A stretch of DNA of 64,000 bases from Streptomyces flavidovirens DSM 40150. GTDB lineage: Bacteria; Actinomycetota; Actinomycetes; Streptomycetales; Streptomycetaceae. This document shows positions 54,912 to 64,000 of the stretch, piece by piece; position 1 is the first letter of the stretch, and each line of letters opens with the position of its first letter. Location of the stretch: the NCBI RefSeq assembly GCF_000429085.1, contig NZ_AUBE01000023.1, forward strand, positions 1 to 64,000, read 5' to 3'. Under the pieces are notes generated by a model that worked only from the letters and a program-made list of their open reading frames with translations, searched no databases and was not told where the DNA came from. The position numbers and the translations under genes are program-made.

Positions 54912-56699
54912 TCAGGCGGCGGCGGTGTCGTCGCCGCGCGTGGTGGTCAGTCGGCCGTCCAGGGTGCGGACGACCGTGCCGCCGGTGGTGAGGGTTTTGA
55001 CGGCCTTGGACACGGCGCCCTTGGACAGGCCCGTGATGGTGGCCAGGTCCTTCTGGAGGACCGGTTCGTCGGCGGTCTCGATGGCCTTGAGGACACGGTT
55101 GACGGCGCTGTCCGTGGCCGGTGCCGTCTCGGTCGCGGTGTCCTTGACGAGGGTGAGCGTCGGGGCTCCCGCGGCTTCCACTGAAGGAGCGGCGGTGCGG
55201 GACCACGGGGTGCGGTCGGGCAGGGCGATGACGACTGCCTTGTCCATGTAGCGGACCTTGACGGGGTCGGGCTTGCGCACGCCGTCGCGGATCAGCGCCA
55301 CACCGGGGACCGGGAGTTCGTCGGCGTTCCATCCCTTGGCCTGTGCGTCCTCCCCGAGGACGACGCGCGCTTCTGCGGGGGTGCGTACGGCGAGGCAGAT
55401 GGAGACGCCGATCTGTGGGGCGATCTGCTTGGGGATGCCGTCGCCGATGGTGGGCTTTTGAGTCATCCACCACAGGTCGATGCACGCCGCGCGACCCATC
55501 CGAGCCAGGGACTCCAGGCCAGGCAGCGCGGACCGGTTGACGGTGCGCGTCTTGCCGTCTGCGGCCTCGGTCTCGTAGGGGACCTTGTCGGCGGCCGTCA
55601 TGACCTCGGCGCCCTCGTCGACGACGACCGTGATGCGCGGACGGCCCGCCGTGGGGGTCCAGGTGTCCTGGCCCTTGGGCAGGATGCTGAGCCGGTCCAG
55701 CATCTCCGTCTCCAGCTCGTCGACCACGTCGACGACTTCGCGCGGAGTGGAGGCGACGCGGGCCCGGTGGTCCCACAGGCGGCCTTCCACCCGCTTGAGG
55801 TCGATAATGACGAGCGCGTTCGTCTGTCCCTCGGAGGCGTCGTACAGCAGCGGCCGGGAGGCCACCGACTTGCCTGCGCCGGATCGTCCGGCGATCAGCA
55901 GTCGTTCCCCGAGCGGCACGGTGACCTGCTCGCCGGTGACGGTGTCGATGCCGAGCGAGCGGCGCTCCGGGGTCCACGTGAGGTCGTCGCCGTCGGCCGC
56001 GCTGCGGGTGCGCAAGGTGAGTTCGGCCCAGCCGCCTTGCTTGCCTGCCTTGATCTGCATGCGCAGGCTCGTGCGTGCCCCGAGCAGGGCGCGGATGTGG
56101 TCCTCGGCCGTGCGGAGCTTGGTCGCGGTCCATGTGCCGTCGAGGCGGACGGAGCAGACGATGCCCGCCTCGGTCAGCTTCGGCCGGCCGGTTAGCGTGC
56201 CCGCCAGGCCGCGCTGTTCGGCGTGCTCCTTCCAGTGCTGCGGCGCGAGCCGCTTGAGCAGCGCCGTCTCTTCGGCGGTGGGCTTGAGTCCGGTGGTGTC
56301 GCGCTCGCGCAGGGCCACCCACACGGTCAGGGCGGTGATGGCGGCGACGACGGCGACGGCCGACCACACCCACACGCGGGCAGTGACCTGCGGCAGCCAG
56401 ACGTATCCGGCGACACCGAGCGCGGTGGCGCTCTTGGACGCGATCAGCCACATGGGGTCCGGGACGCGCCGCTTGGCGGTGCGCAACTCCCGCTCCGCGC
56501 GGTGGCGCAGGGAGGTGACGCCCTCGGGGTCGATGGCGCGTGCGGTGGCGAGCGCGCGGCGGGCATCGCGCACGAGCGGCTTGCGTTCGGCGCGCAGAGT
56601 GCGGCGGCGGTCGGCTTCCTTGCGCCACCGCTCCGCGCTCCAGCGGGCGGCGGTGGCGGCGTACTGGCGGTGGGTGCGCCAGACTTGTCCGTGACTCAC
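54912..56699 (-). CDS. traB: TraB-like FtsK/SpoIIIE DNA translocase
   Basis: The 595-aa protein has a charged N-terminal helix, two membrane helices (about 85-128), a motor with Walker A G-R-S-G-A-G-K-S (271-278) and Walker B I-T-V-V-V-D-E-G (356-363), and a C-terminal winged helix (V-L-Q-K-D-L-A-T-I-T-G-L-S-K-G-A-V-S-K-A-V). TraB hexamers move double-stranded element DNA between mycelia, recognising short clt repeats with the winged helix. Confidence 0.9.
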   Translation of the reverse strand: MSHGQVWRTHRQYAATAARWSAERWRKEADRRRTLRAERKPLVRDARRALATARAIDPEGVTSLRHRAERELRTAKRRVPDPMWLIASKSATALGVAGYVWLPQVTARVWVWSAVAVVAAITALTVWVALRERDTTGLKPTAEETALLKRLAPQHWKEHAEQRGLAGTLTGRPKLTEAGIVCSVRLDGTWTATKLRTAEDHIRALLGARTSLRMQIKAGKQGGWAELTLRTRSAADGDDLTWTPERRSLGIDTVTGEQVTVPLGERLLIAGRSGAGKSVASRPLLYDASEGQTNALVIIDLKRVEGRLWDHRARVASTPREVVDVVDELETEMLDRLSILPKGQDTWTPTAGRPRITVVVDEGAEVMTAADKVPYETEAADGKTRTVNRSALPGLESLARMGRAACIDLWWMTQKPTIGDGIPKQIAPQIGVSICLAVRTPAEARVVLGEDAQAKGWNADELPVPGVALIRDGVRKPDPVKVRYMDKAVVIALPDRTPWSRTAAPSVEAAGAPTLTLVKDTATETAPATDSAVNRVLKAIETADEPVLQKDLATITGLSKGAVSKAVKTLTTGGTVVRTLDGRLTTTRGDDTAAA

Positions 56700-56964
56700 G
56701 GGTGTCCTCTTCTCTGGGATGAGTGGGTCGGTGGTGACGGGCCATGCGGCGGCCCGTCACCACACACATGTGTTACGCGGAGTGAGCGTGTTTCCGGTTT
56801 TCTGGTTTCCGAGGCGGCCCCTACGCGTGCGCGCGCGGGGACGGAAACTTCCGTCACCCTGCGTTGCTACGGGGCCTGTGGCGGCCGAACGGCCCTCGGG
56901 GGGTCAAACCCCACCCGGAAGGCCCTTCGGGCGCCCTGCGGGCCGTCTATGGGCTCGCGGTGAT
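56700..56964. other. gap upstream of traB
   Basis: 265 bases without a supported gene. They contain a GACGGAA-AC-TTCCGTC inverted repeat (56840-56855), several GC hairpins and one GGGCCGTCTATGGGC resembling the AICE arm repeat. It may hold the traB promoter or part of the transfer locus. Confidence 0.4.
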
Positions 56965-57330
56965 TTAGCGGCCCTTCCGGATGCGCTTGCCGGTGCTCTT
57001 GGTGCCGGTGGTGACCGAGCGGACCACGGTGACCAGGGCCCAGCCGAGGACGAGCGCGATGAAGGCGAGCATCGCGAGGTTCGCGGCGATGGCGGTCAGT
57101 ACGCCGACGAGCAGCGGGCCGAAGTAGACGCCAGCCGCGACCGCACCGGCACCGACGCCGGAGCCGAGCGCGACGCGCTGCATCGTGCGGTCCGGCGGCG
57201 CGTGGTGGATGTGCACCACCTGCGGCCCGGCGGGCTGCTGGACGGGAAGAGAGGCGGGGTCGGCGTAGACGTGGCTGCCGTCCGGGAGCTGGACGACCGT
57301 CAGCGGGCGGTGTGAGGGGAGCTGTTCCAT
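56965..57330 (-). CDS. small Spd-like membrane protein
   Basis: The 121-aa protein has a soluble N-terminus (L-T-V-V-Q-L-P-D-G-S-H-V-Y-A-D-P) and two membrane helices (about 55-78 and 80-105), ending basic. Such proteins lie downstream of transfer regulators in AICEs and are thought to aid spread between hyphal compartments. It overlaps the upstream gene by 31 bases. Confidence 0.65.
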   Translation of the reverse strand: MEQLPSHRPLTVVQLPDGSHVYADPASLPVQQPAGPQVVHIHHAPPDRTMQRVALGSGVGAGAVAAGVYFGPLLVGVLTAIAANLAMLAFIALVLGWALVTVVRSVTTGTKSTGKRIRKGR

Positions 57331-57671
57331 GACGCACCCTCCGGGGCGTTGTCGGGGAAAGCGCAGGCAGAGCACATGCCGAGCGACGGCGGAATGACGT
57401 ACCCGGCGTCGCGTCGGCACTCGGGGCAGGTACGACGGGCAGCGTTGGCCTTGGCCAGAGCCGCCCAGCGGGCCGGGGTCATCGCACGCACCGGCTTGGC
57501 CCTGTCGATGCGGTAGAGGTAGGCGACCAGCGGGCCCCGTCGGCGCCGGGGCCGCTCCACCTGTGCCGCCACCTCCTGACCACCCGGACGGAGTCCCAGG
57601 GCGCGGAGCTGGCGGTAGGTCGCGTAGCCGTCCGGAGCGAGCCGCCACCGGTAGACGGGCAGCGCAGCCAT
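57300..57671 (-). CDS. RRQRL-type zinc-binding protein
   Basis: The 123-aa protein contains L-P-V-Y-R-W-R-L-A-P-D-G-Y-A-T-Y-R-Q-L-R-A-L-G-L-R-P-G-G, R-R-R-G-P-L-V-A-Y-L-Y-R, and C-P-E-C-R-R-D-A-G-Y ... M-C-S-A-C, a zinc ribbon. I recognise this as the RRQRL-motif family common in AICE transfer operons; its mechanism is unknown. Confidence 0.75.
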   Translation of the reverse strand: MAALPVYRWRLAPDGYATYRQLRALGLRPGGQEVAAQVERPRRRRGPLVAYLYRIDRAKPVRAMTPARWAALAKANAARRTCPECRRDAGYVIPPSLGMCSACAFPDNAPEGASWNSSPHTAR

Positions 57672-58561
57672 CACGCGACCTGAAGCCCGCGTTCAGCACG
57701 CAGGGTGTCCCGCAGGGTACGGGCGTTCGCAGGCGAGGTACGGACCTCACGGCGGATGCCCTCGGCAGTCAGCTTCGCGTCCGCCCAACCGGCCGTGGCC
57801 TTCCGTGCCTCGTCGAGCAGCTCATCCCGGGTGCGCTTCGGGCGCGGAGTGCGGGCCACCTCCGGCACGCGGCCCGTGGCCCGGCGCGGGCCGGGCGACT
57901 CGGCAGCCACCGCGCGCCGCTCGACCGGCGTCACAGTCGGCTGCTCAATGGCCTGGACCGGCTTGGCTGGGATGGTCGACTTGAGGAACCCGACGGCCAC
58001 CGGTCGGGGCAGCGGCTTCACGTTCGGCGCGATCACCGCCGGGGTCGATACCACGAGGTCAGAACTAGACCGATTCCTCACGCTATTGGTCGATTCATCA
58101 GCATTCGTGGTTGGAGCTGCGATCGGGGTGGGGCGGTGGTGCAGCACCTTCGCCACGAGGTCGGACCCGAAGTAGATCGACCCGACTGGCAACGAGGTGG
58201 CGAGCAGTACCAGAACCCAGTTCGCCGGGTCCCAGTCGGCCAGTCGACCCCAGTCGACCGAGCCGCCATGCAGCTCCGGGACCAAGCCGTGCACGTAGTT
58301 CAGGACGAGCGAGGCGACGGTGTAGGCGGCCAGCACCCGCAGCGCGAACGTCCGGTCCCGCCCGGCGAGCACGAGCGTGGCGATCAGGGCCAGGGCCATG
58401 AGGCCGTCGACGACGAACGGGTACAGCGTCGCGGCCGTGGCATCCGCGCCGATGGCGCCCGCGATGTCGCGCAGGGCGTTCCAGGACACTCGGAAGGCCA
58501 TGGCGACCACGACGACCAGCGCGAGCACGAGGGCCGTGCGGCCCTTGCGGTGCAGGCTCAT
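57671..58561 (-). CDS. DUF2637/SpdB-type spread protein
   Basis: The 296-aa protein has four membrane helices (about 8-27, 45-66, 72-92, 115-133), a Pro-rich linker and a C-terminal helix-turn-helix-like region (E-L-L-D-E-A-R-K-A-T-A-G-W-A-D). The layout matches DUF2637/SpdB proteins that work with TraB in intramycelial spread. Its stop overlaps the next start by one base. Confidence 0.75.
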   Translation of the reverse strand: MSLHRKGRTALVLALVVVVAMAFRVSWNALRDIAGAIGADATAATLYPFVVDGLMALALIATLVLAGRDRTFALRVLAAYTVASLVLNYVHGLVPELHGGSVDWGRLADWDPANWVLVLLATSLPVGSIYFGSDLVAKVLHHRPTPIAAPTTNADESTNSVRNRSSSDLVVSTPAVIAPNVKPLPRPVAVGFLKSTIPAKPVQAIEQPTVTPVERRAVAAESPGPRRATGRVPEVARTPRPKRTRDELLDEARKATAGWADAKLTAEGIRREVRTSPANARTLRDTLRAERGLQVA

Positions 58562-58821
58562 GCGGCACCGCCCGTCTGACCGGACAGGCCGTTGACCTGG
58601 TCGCGGTGCGCGGCGAGCACACGTCGGCGGGCCCGGCGGATGCGCCGCTCGTCCAGCTCGCACGGCGTGCGGTCGATGACGATGATCTGTGCGTCCAGCA
58701 GTTCCATCTCCGCGCGGATGACGGGCATCTCCGCGTCGATGGCGTCCAGCTCCGCCTCTGTGGGCTCCATCCACGGCTCGAACGCGGTAACAGCTTCCTG
58801 AACAGTGACGATGTGGTTCAT
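58558..58821 (-). CDS. DUF6284-like protein
   Basis: An 87-aa acidic helical protein: E-P-T-E-A-E-L-D-A-I-D-A-E-M-P-V-I-R-A-E, then I-D-R-T-P-C-E-L-D-E-R-R-I-R-R-A-R-R-R-V-L. I recall this as the DUF6284 pattern at the start of AICE transfer operons. ATGA couples it to the SpdB-type gene. Confidence 0.7.
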   Translation of the reverse strand: MNHIVTVQEAVTAFEPWMEPTEAELDAIDAEMPVIRAEMELLDAQIIVIDRTPCELDERRIRRARRRVLAAHRDQVNGLSGQTGGAA

Positions 58822-58859
58822 GGGTCGTGTTCTCCCTAGCAGGTGGAACGGCCCGAGAA

Positions 58860-58889
58860 GCGGCCCCGGTGTTTGCCCACCGGGGCCGC
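58860..58889 (-). terminator. 11-bp hairpin upstream of the DUF6284 gene
   Basis: GCGGCCCCGGT pairs with ACCGGGGCCGC over an 8-base loop, in the leader of the transfer operon. It could attenuate transfer-gene transcription. Confidence 0.6.
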
Positions 58890-59002
58890 GCGCCGTTGAA
58901 GTCGGAACATCCAGCTCCCTGCCGCTCCCCCCGTACGGCACCGCACGCGGCGGTCCGGACGGGGGAAGGAGGCAACCGGCCGCAGCGCTCTTGCTGCGGA
59001 AG

Positions 59003-59074
59003 TCAGTGAGACGCGGGCGGCGTTGCCGTCGTGCTGGTCAGGCGCGATGGCGCCGGGCGATGTCGTCGGTACAT
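59003..59074 (-). CDS. possible 23-aa leader peptide
   Basis: Begins M-Y-R-R-H-R-P-A-P-S-R-L-T-S-T-T, with GGAG 6 bases before the ATG, and is first after the transfer promoter. The hairpin at 58860 follows it, so a leader peptide/attenuator arrangement is conceivable. Evidence is only the ribosome site and position. Confidence 0.3.
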   Translation of the reverse strand: MYRRHRPAPSRLTSTTATPPASH

Positions 59075-59271
59075 GTGCGTCTCCTCTCTGCCGTGGCCGG
59101 ATGTGGTGGTGCACTGCAAGGGGGACCAAGTCCCCACCCTCCGGCCGTTGCTCGCGGTCACCGGGCCACCTCGCCAGTCGGGCCGAAACCCTGTCCCCTG
59201 GCCTTCACGGGCGGTCTTGCAGCGTCCTCCGCCCCTTGCTTGCGCACCGGGAGGCGGAAACAATTCCGTCA

Positions 59272-59312
59272 TCTGGTGCGCACCAGAAGGAAAGTATCTG
59301 GTGCGCACCAGA
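59272..59312. promoter_or_regulatory. twin palindromic operators TCTGGTGCGCACCAGA
   Basis: Two perfect 16-bp copies at 59272-59287 and 59297-59312, 25 bases apart. One lies between the -35 and -10 of the minus-strand transfer promoter and the other just downstream of it, a classic repression layout. Confidence 0.75.
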
Positions 59313-59317
59313 GTCAA
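59291..59317 (-). promoter_or_regulatory. transfer-operon promoter
   Basis: On the minus strand: TTGACT (59317-59312), a 15-base spacer made of the operator, then TACTTT (59296-59291). It reads toward the DUF6284, SpdB-type and traB genes. Confidence 0.6.
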
Positions 59318-59463
59318 GGGCTTCGTCGTTTCGAGTGGGGTCCGTCCGCCCCGGTGCATCTCCAGAAGACCCGTTCGGGTAGGGGTGTCGGTAGCCAACA
59401 GCGCTTCACAGCAGGCCTGTTAAGGAGCTAGTTAAGGCCTGTTGACCTGCGGCGGTATGAGGC

Positions 59464-60639
59464 ATGCTGGAATGGTCAGTGAGCGGATCCAACGTCGGGC
59501 GGTGGCCTGTGAGTACAGGACTTCGGGGCGCGCGAACGGCGCGTGGCTGGTCTCAGGAGCGTCTGGTTCGCGAGATAGAGCAGTACGCCCGACAGCACGT
59601 CACCGACGTTGCTTCCACTGCGAGTTTGCGGGTGTACGTATCCGAGTGGGAGAACGGCAGGCGCACTCTCTCGGACCGCTACGCAGTGATCCTGAGGCAG
59701 CTTCTCGGGGTCACTGACAGGGAGTTGAGGGGTGCCCCGCTCGCTTCCGCTCCGCCGATGGCCGACGGGTATGACGAACTGCTGGGCAGGATCGATTCAG
59801 CCAGCAGCGTCAGCCAGTCCATGGTGAAGACGTTTAACGACCAGACCGAGCTACTGCGCACCATGGATCGTCAGTTGGGCGCATCCGGTCTCGTCGACCA
59901 AATGACGGGGCATCTCGCCCGTCTGGAAGACGCGCTGAATTTCGCAGTGCTTCCCACCGCACGCCAACCTGTCGCGCTCGCGCTCGCGGGGGCGGCGACC
60001 CTGGCAGCATGGCAGGCGATCGACTCTGGAGCGGTCGAACGAGCGTGGCGTCACTACGAACTCGCGAAGCGGGCAGCGCACGACGCTGAGGCGCCGATGT
60101 ACCTCGCGCACGCTATGGCGGAGCAGGCATACGTACTCTGCGAGGCTGGCCGGCCGTCCCTCGGTGTCGACCTGGTACGCGATGCGCAACGGACCGTTGG
60201 CCAGGCGGGTTCGCCGCGTCTCCGGGCATGGCTGTACGCGGCCGAAGCGGAGATGTGCGCCCACGCGGGAATGCCCGACGACTGCCGACGCGCCCTCGAT
60301 GCGGCCCTGGCCAGCATCCCGCCCGGATCCGAGGACCGAGACCCGGACATGTTGAGCATCTTCCTCAACGGCGCCCACTTGGCCCGATGGCACGGCAACG
60401 TTCTTGCCCTGCTCGGTGACGGTGACGCGGTGACCAGCCTGTATGACGCCCTGGACGTGGTGGACCCCACCTTTGTCCGAGCGCAGGCCGGTCTCCACAC
60501 CGATCTCGCCCAAGCGCACGTCGCGCGAGCTGAGTATGACGACGCGCAGACCCACCTGCGACAGGCACGGCTGTTGGCGAGCCGCACCGGTTCCGTGCGG
60601 CAGCGCCGCCGTGTCGATCTGCTCAGTGCGCGGCTGTGA
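59464..60639 (+). CDS. XRE regulator with TPR-like C-terminal domain
   Basis: The 391-aa protein has an N-terminal HTH (R-T-A-R-G-W-S-Q-E-R-L-V-R-E-I-E ... L-R-V-Y-V-S-E-W-E-N-G-R-R-T-L-S, about 23-75) and a long helical repeat domain (about 130-390). Such TPR-containing regulators can sense peptides or small ligands. It is transcribed away from the transfer promoter and could be the repressor that binds the twin palindromes. The start codon is uncertain (ATG 59464, or GTG about 45 bases later). Confidence 0.75.
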   Translation: MLEWSVSGSNVGRWPVSTGLRGARTARGWSQERLVREIEQYARQHVTDVASTASLRVYVSEWENGRRTLSDRYAVILRQLLGVTDRELRGAPLASAPPMADGYDELLGRIDSASSVSQSMVKTFNDQTELLRTMDRQLGASGLVDQMTGHLARLEDALNFAVLPTARQPVALALAGAATLAAWQAIDSGAVERAWRHYELAKRAAHDAEAPMYLAHAMAEQAYVLCEAGRPSLGVDLVRDAQRTVGQAGSPRLRAWLYAAEAEMCAHAGMPDDCRRALDAALASIPPGSEDRDPDMLSIFLNGAHLARWHGNVLALLGDGDAVTSLYDALDVVDPTFVRAQAGLHTDLAQAHVARAEYDDAQTHLRQARLLASRTGSVRQRRRVDLLSARL

Positions 60640-61411
60640 GCCCCTGCTTGCCCCGGCTCGCGAGGATGTGCAGCAGGGCAACGAGGGTGCCGGACCCCAT
60701 CAGGTCACCGCGTGCCATAAGCCCCGGCACGTCAGCTAGCGGCACCCATTCGATGTGTCCCGCCTCTTCAAGGTCCGTTGGGGAACCGACGCGCTCAGCT
60801 CCATGCCCTACGAAGATCTCGTGAGGTGAGTCGACCATGCCGACCATGGGCTGATACGTGACGACGTGTTCCACTGCTTTGGGGCGCCACCCCGTCTCTT
60901 CCACCACTTCCCGCATGGCCGTGTGCGACGGGTCCTCCCCTTCGTCCACGATGCCCCCCGGAAGCTCCCACCCCCACTGCTGAGGGACGAAGCGGTACCG
61001 CCACATCATCAAGACGCGGTCCTGATCATCCAGAACGGCAGTAACGGCGACGTGATGCAGCTTCACCACGTGATGTTCGAAACGCTCCACTCCCGGCGGT
61101 TCAACGTCCCAGAGCTGAAGCTTGACCCATTGGTTGTCGTAGACGTCCCGCTCGCCATGGATGCGCCACGGCTCCAGCCCCTCGGGTGTCGTGACGCTCA
61201 CCGCTCCCGGTACCCGGTACGAACTCCGCCCTCGAACTTCCAAAGCGCTCTCAGCGACGAGTCGGGCCAGTACCTGCCGCAGCGCGGTACGGCCGATGCC
61301 GAGTTCCTCTACGAGCGCCCGTTCCGAGGGGAACTTGTCGCCGGGGGCATACCGGCCCGTAGCGAGTCGATCGCGCAGCGTCTCGTAGACCTTCGTCGTC
61401 TTCGGTCCCAT
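60623..61411 (-). CDS. GntR-Nudix fusion protein, Pif-like
   Basis: The 262-aa protein joins an N-terminal GntR winged helix (T-K-V-Y-E-T-L-R-D-R-L-A-T-G-R-Y-A-P-G-D-K-F-P-S-E-R, 5-65) to a Nudix hydrolase domain. The full Nudix box G153-x5-E159-x7-R167-E-V-V-E-E-T-G-W175 is intact. The pSAM2 Nudix protein Pif blocks redundant transfer between cells carrying the same element, so an entry-exclusion role is likely. It converges with the XRE gene, overlapping by 17 bases. The start may be upstream (GTG 61468). Confidence 0.8.
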   Translation of the reverse strand: MGPKTTKVYETLRDRLATGRYAPGDKFPSERALVEELGIGRTALRQVLARLVAESALEVRGRSSYRVPGAVSVTTPEGLEPWRIHGERDVYDNQWVKLQLWDVEPPGVERFEHHVVKLHHVAVTAVLDDQDRVLMMWRYRFVPQQWGWELPGGIVDEGEDPSHTAMREVVEETGWRPKAVEHVVTYQPMVGMVDSPHEIFVGHGAERVGSPTDLEEAGHIEWVPLADVPGLMARGDLMGSGTLVALLHILASRGKQGLTAAH

Positions 61412-61558
61412 CCGTGGAGCACTCTCCGTTCTCAGGTGGTGCATAACAGCGTAGTGGGCCACGCGCACACTGCCTCCGGTCTCGGGTGGAAGGGTGAGAG
61501 AGTGGGGCTTCGGACCTTCGCTGAGCCCCGTATAGCAGCAGGTCGGAGCCCATCTCCT

Positions 61559-61578
61559 GGGCCGTCTACGGGCCGTCC
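61559..61578 (+). promoter_or_regulatory. right AICE arm repeat
   Basis: GGGCCGTCTACGGGCCGTCC; its two GGGCCGT units are 11 bases apart, the same spacing as 50446/50457 at the left end. It is followed by CGACCAAC/CGGCCAACAA/CGACCAACAA-type short repeats up to about 61614. Confidence 0.5.
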
Positions 61579-61666
61579 GAGGGCGACCAACGACGGCCAA
61601 CAACGACCAACAATGACGGGTACCAGACACAGGGCCACCTACTGCGCCGCTGGTCAGGGGCCCTCC

Positions 61667-61714
61667 GCCATACCCGTTTCCGTCGCGGGGTGGACGTCAG
61701 GCAAGATGGGGTGT
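61667..61714 (+). repeat. AICE attR, 48-bp direct repeat in the ettA promoter region
   Basis: Identical to 50323-50370. It ends 34 bases before the ettA start codon. A TGGACG..TGTATC pair spanning its right end could be the ettA promoter, so the core may rebuild that promoter on insertion. Confidence 0.93.
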
Positions 61715-61748
61715 ATCTGCCCACACATCGATTGCCGGACGGTTTCTC

Positions 61749-63413
<1,665 letters not shown>

Positions 63414-63419
63414 CTGATC

Positions 63420-63896
63420 TTGTCGCGTCACATCTACCGCTGCCCTCTGCGCTGGTCGGACATGGATGCCTTCGGGCACGTCAACAACGTCGTCTTCCTC
63501 CGGTATCTGGAGGAAGCGCGGATCGACTTCATGTTCCGGCTGGCGCCGGGGGACGGCTCGCCGTCGTTCGCCGGCGGGTCTGTCGTGGCCCGGCACGAGA
63601 TCGACTACAAGCTGCCGCTGGTCCACCGGCACGAGCCGGTGACCATCGAGTCGTGGGTCACGAAGATCGGTGCGGCGTCGCTGACGATCGCGTACGAGGT
63701 GAAGGACACGGACGCCGACGGCTCCGAGCGCGTGTACGTCCGGGCCTCGACGGTCGTCGTGCCGTACGACCTCGAAGCGGCGCGGCCGCGGCGGATCTCG
63801 GCGGAGGAGAAGTCGTTCCTCCAGGAGTACCTGGACGACGGCGGCGCCGGCGATCGCGCCGGCCGGCGCGGGACGCGGGGGGCTGTCGCCGCATGA
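63420..63896 (+). CDS. acyl-CoA thioesterase (4HBT hot-dog family)
   Basis: The 158-aa protein has the 4HBT pattern R-W-S-D-M-D-A-F-G-H-V-N-N-V-V-F-L-R-Y-L-E-E-A-R, with the catalytic Asp and the H-V-N-N loop, then a hot-dog strand set (V-T-I-E-S-W-V-T-K-I-G). It hydrolyses acyl-CoA. TTG start 6 bases after ettA; its stop overlaps the next ATG (ATGA). Confidence 0.88.
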   Translation: MSRHIYRCPLRWSDMDAFGHVNNVVFLRYLEEARIDFMFRLAPGDGSPSFAGGSVVARHEIDYKLPLVHRHEPVTIESWVTKIGAASLTIAYEVKDTDADGSERVYVRASTVVVPYDLEAARPRRISAEEKSFLQEYLDDGGAGDRAGRRGTRGAVAA

Positions 63897-64000
63897 CGGC
63901 GCTGAGCGGGCTGGTGCTTGCCGACGCGGGGGAGGCGGCGGATCTTGCCGCGTTCCTCGGGCGGCTGATCCATTACGACCGGGCCGCGGCGGTTCGTCTG
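63893..64000 (+). CDS. partial hypothetical host gene
   Basis: Starts M-T-A-L-S-G-L-V-L-A-D-A-G-E-A-A-D-L and runs off the window. ATGA overlap with the thioesterase shows operon coupling. It is too short to classify. Confidence 0.6.
   Translation, partial: MTALSGLVLADAGEAADLAAFLGRLIHYDRAAAVRL

Larger units (their letters stand above)
58822..59463. other. AICE regulatory gap
   Basis: 642 bases between the transfer operon and the XRE gene. They contain an 11-bp hairpin (58860-58889), a possible 23-codon gene (59003-59074), two perfect 16-bp palindromes and the transfer-operon promoter. Nothing else convincing is seen. Confidence 0.6.
50323..61714. mobile_element. AICE with primase-polymerase replication
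   Basis: Bounded by 48-bp direct repeats. In order it holds integrase, excisionase, a TGACGC repeat region, an ATPase and a primase-polymerase, a TraB/FtsK-type translocase, small Spd-like transfer genes, an XRE regulator and a GntR-Nudix protein. This is the standard actinomycete integrative and conjugative element plan, with double-stranded DNA transfer by TraB. No gene is broken. Confidence 0.92.

Overview
The window is high-GC actinobacterial DNA and almost certainly comes from a Streptomyces chromosome. The evidence is the GC-rich third codon positions, GTG and TTG starts, a rodlin-like tandem pair, an SsbB-type SSB, a sortase substrate ending in LAETG, EttA, a WhiB protein and RRQRL/DUF2637/DUF6284-type transfer proteins. 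Only about 13 kb is core chromosome. The rest is two unrelated integrated elements.

Region 1 (1-1224) is host DNA. It holds two near-identical secreted rodlin-like genes and the stranded terminator of a tRNA gene. Region 2 (1225-44208) is a complete, probably functional siphovirus prophage in a tRNA-Arg(UCU) gene, bounded by 46-bp direct repeats (attL 1225-1270, attR 44163-44208). Reading right to left, it carries: integrase; an immunity region with two divergent regulators and four copies of an 18-bp palindromic operator; a long minus-strand early operon with many 4-base start/stop overlaps (YqaJ-type exonuclease, ERF annealing protein, RusA-like resolvase, WhiB, primosome protein, DnaC-like loader, many small Cys-rich or membrane proteins); an inverted plus-strand cargo island (27042-29161); a four-gene membrane cluster whose largest member is built like plasmid SpdB proteins; terminase, portal, MuF protein, scaffold and capsid; head-tail genes; a tail module with a GGGAAAA -1 frameshift; and tape measure, tail-tip and lysis genes (amidase, holin, accessory membrane protein, collagen-like membrane protein). 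A GntR regulator with small zinc-ribbon genes and an XRE gene lie next to attL.

Region 3 (44164-50322) is host DNA: the tRNA-Arg(UCU) rebuilt by the prophage, two large dynamin/Era-like GTPases, ssbB, and a surface protein with a thioester domain and sortase signal. Region 4 (50323-61714) is an actinomycete integrative and conjugative element (AICE) of about 11.4 kb, bounded by 48-bp direct repeats. It has a tyrosine integrase, excisionase, primase-polymerase plus ATPase replication pair, TraB/FtsK-like translocase, Spd-like membrane genes, an XRE regulator and a GntR-Nudix fusion resembling Pif of pSAM2. A 13-copy TGACGC array marks a likely origin or control region. Two perfect TCTGGTGCGCACCAGA palindromes sit on the transfer-operon promoter. 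Its att core lies in the promoter/leader region of the host gene ettA.

Region 5 (61715-64000) is host DNA: ettA, an acyl-CoA thioesterase and the start of one more gene. Coordinates, motifs and repeats were read directly from the sequence. Family names are from memory of those families and were not searched.
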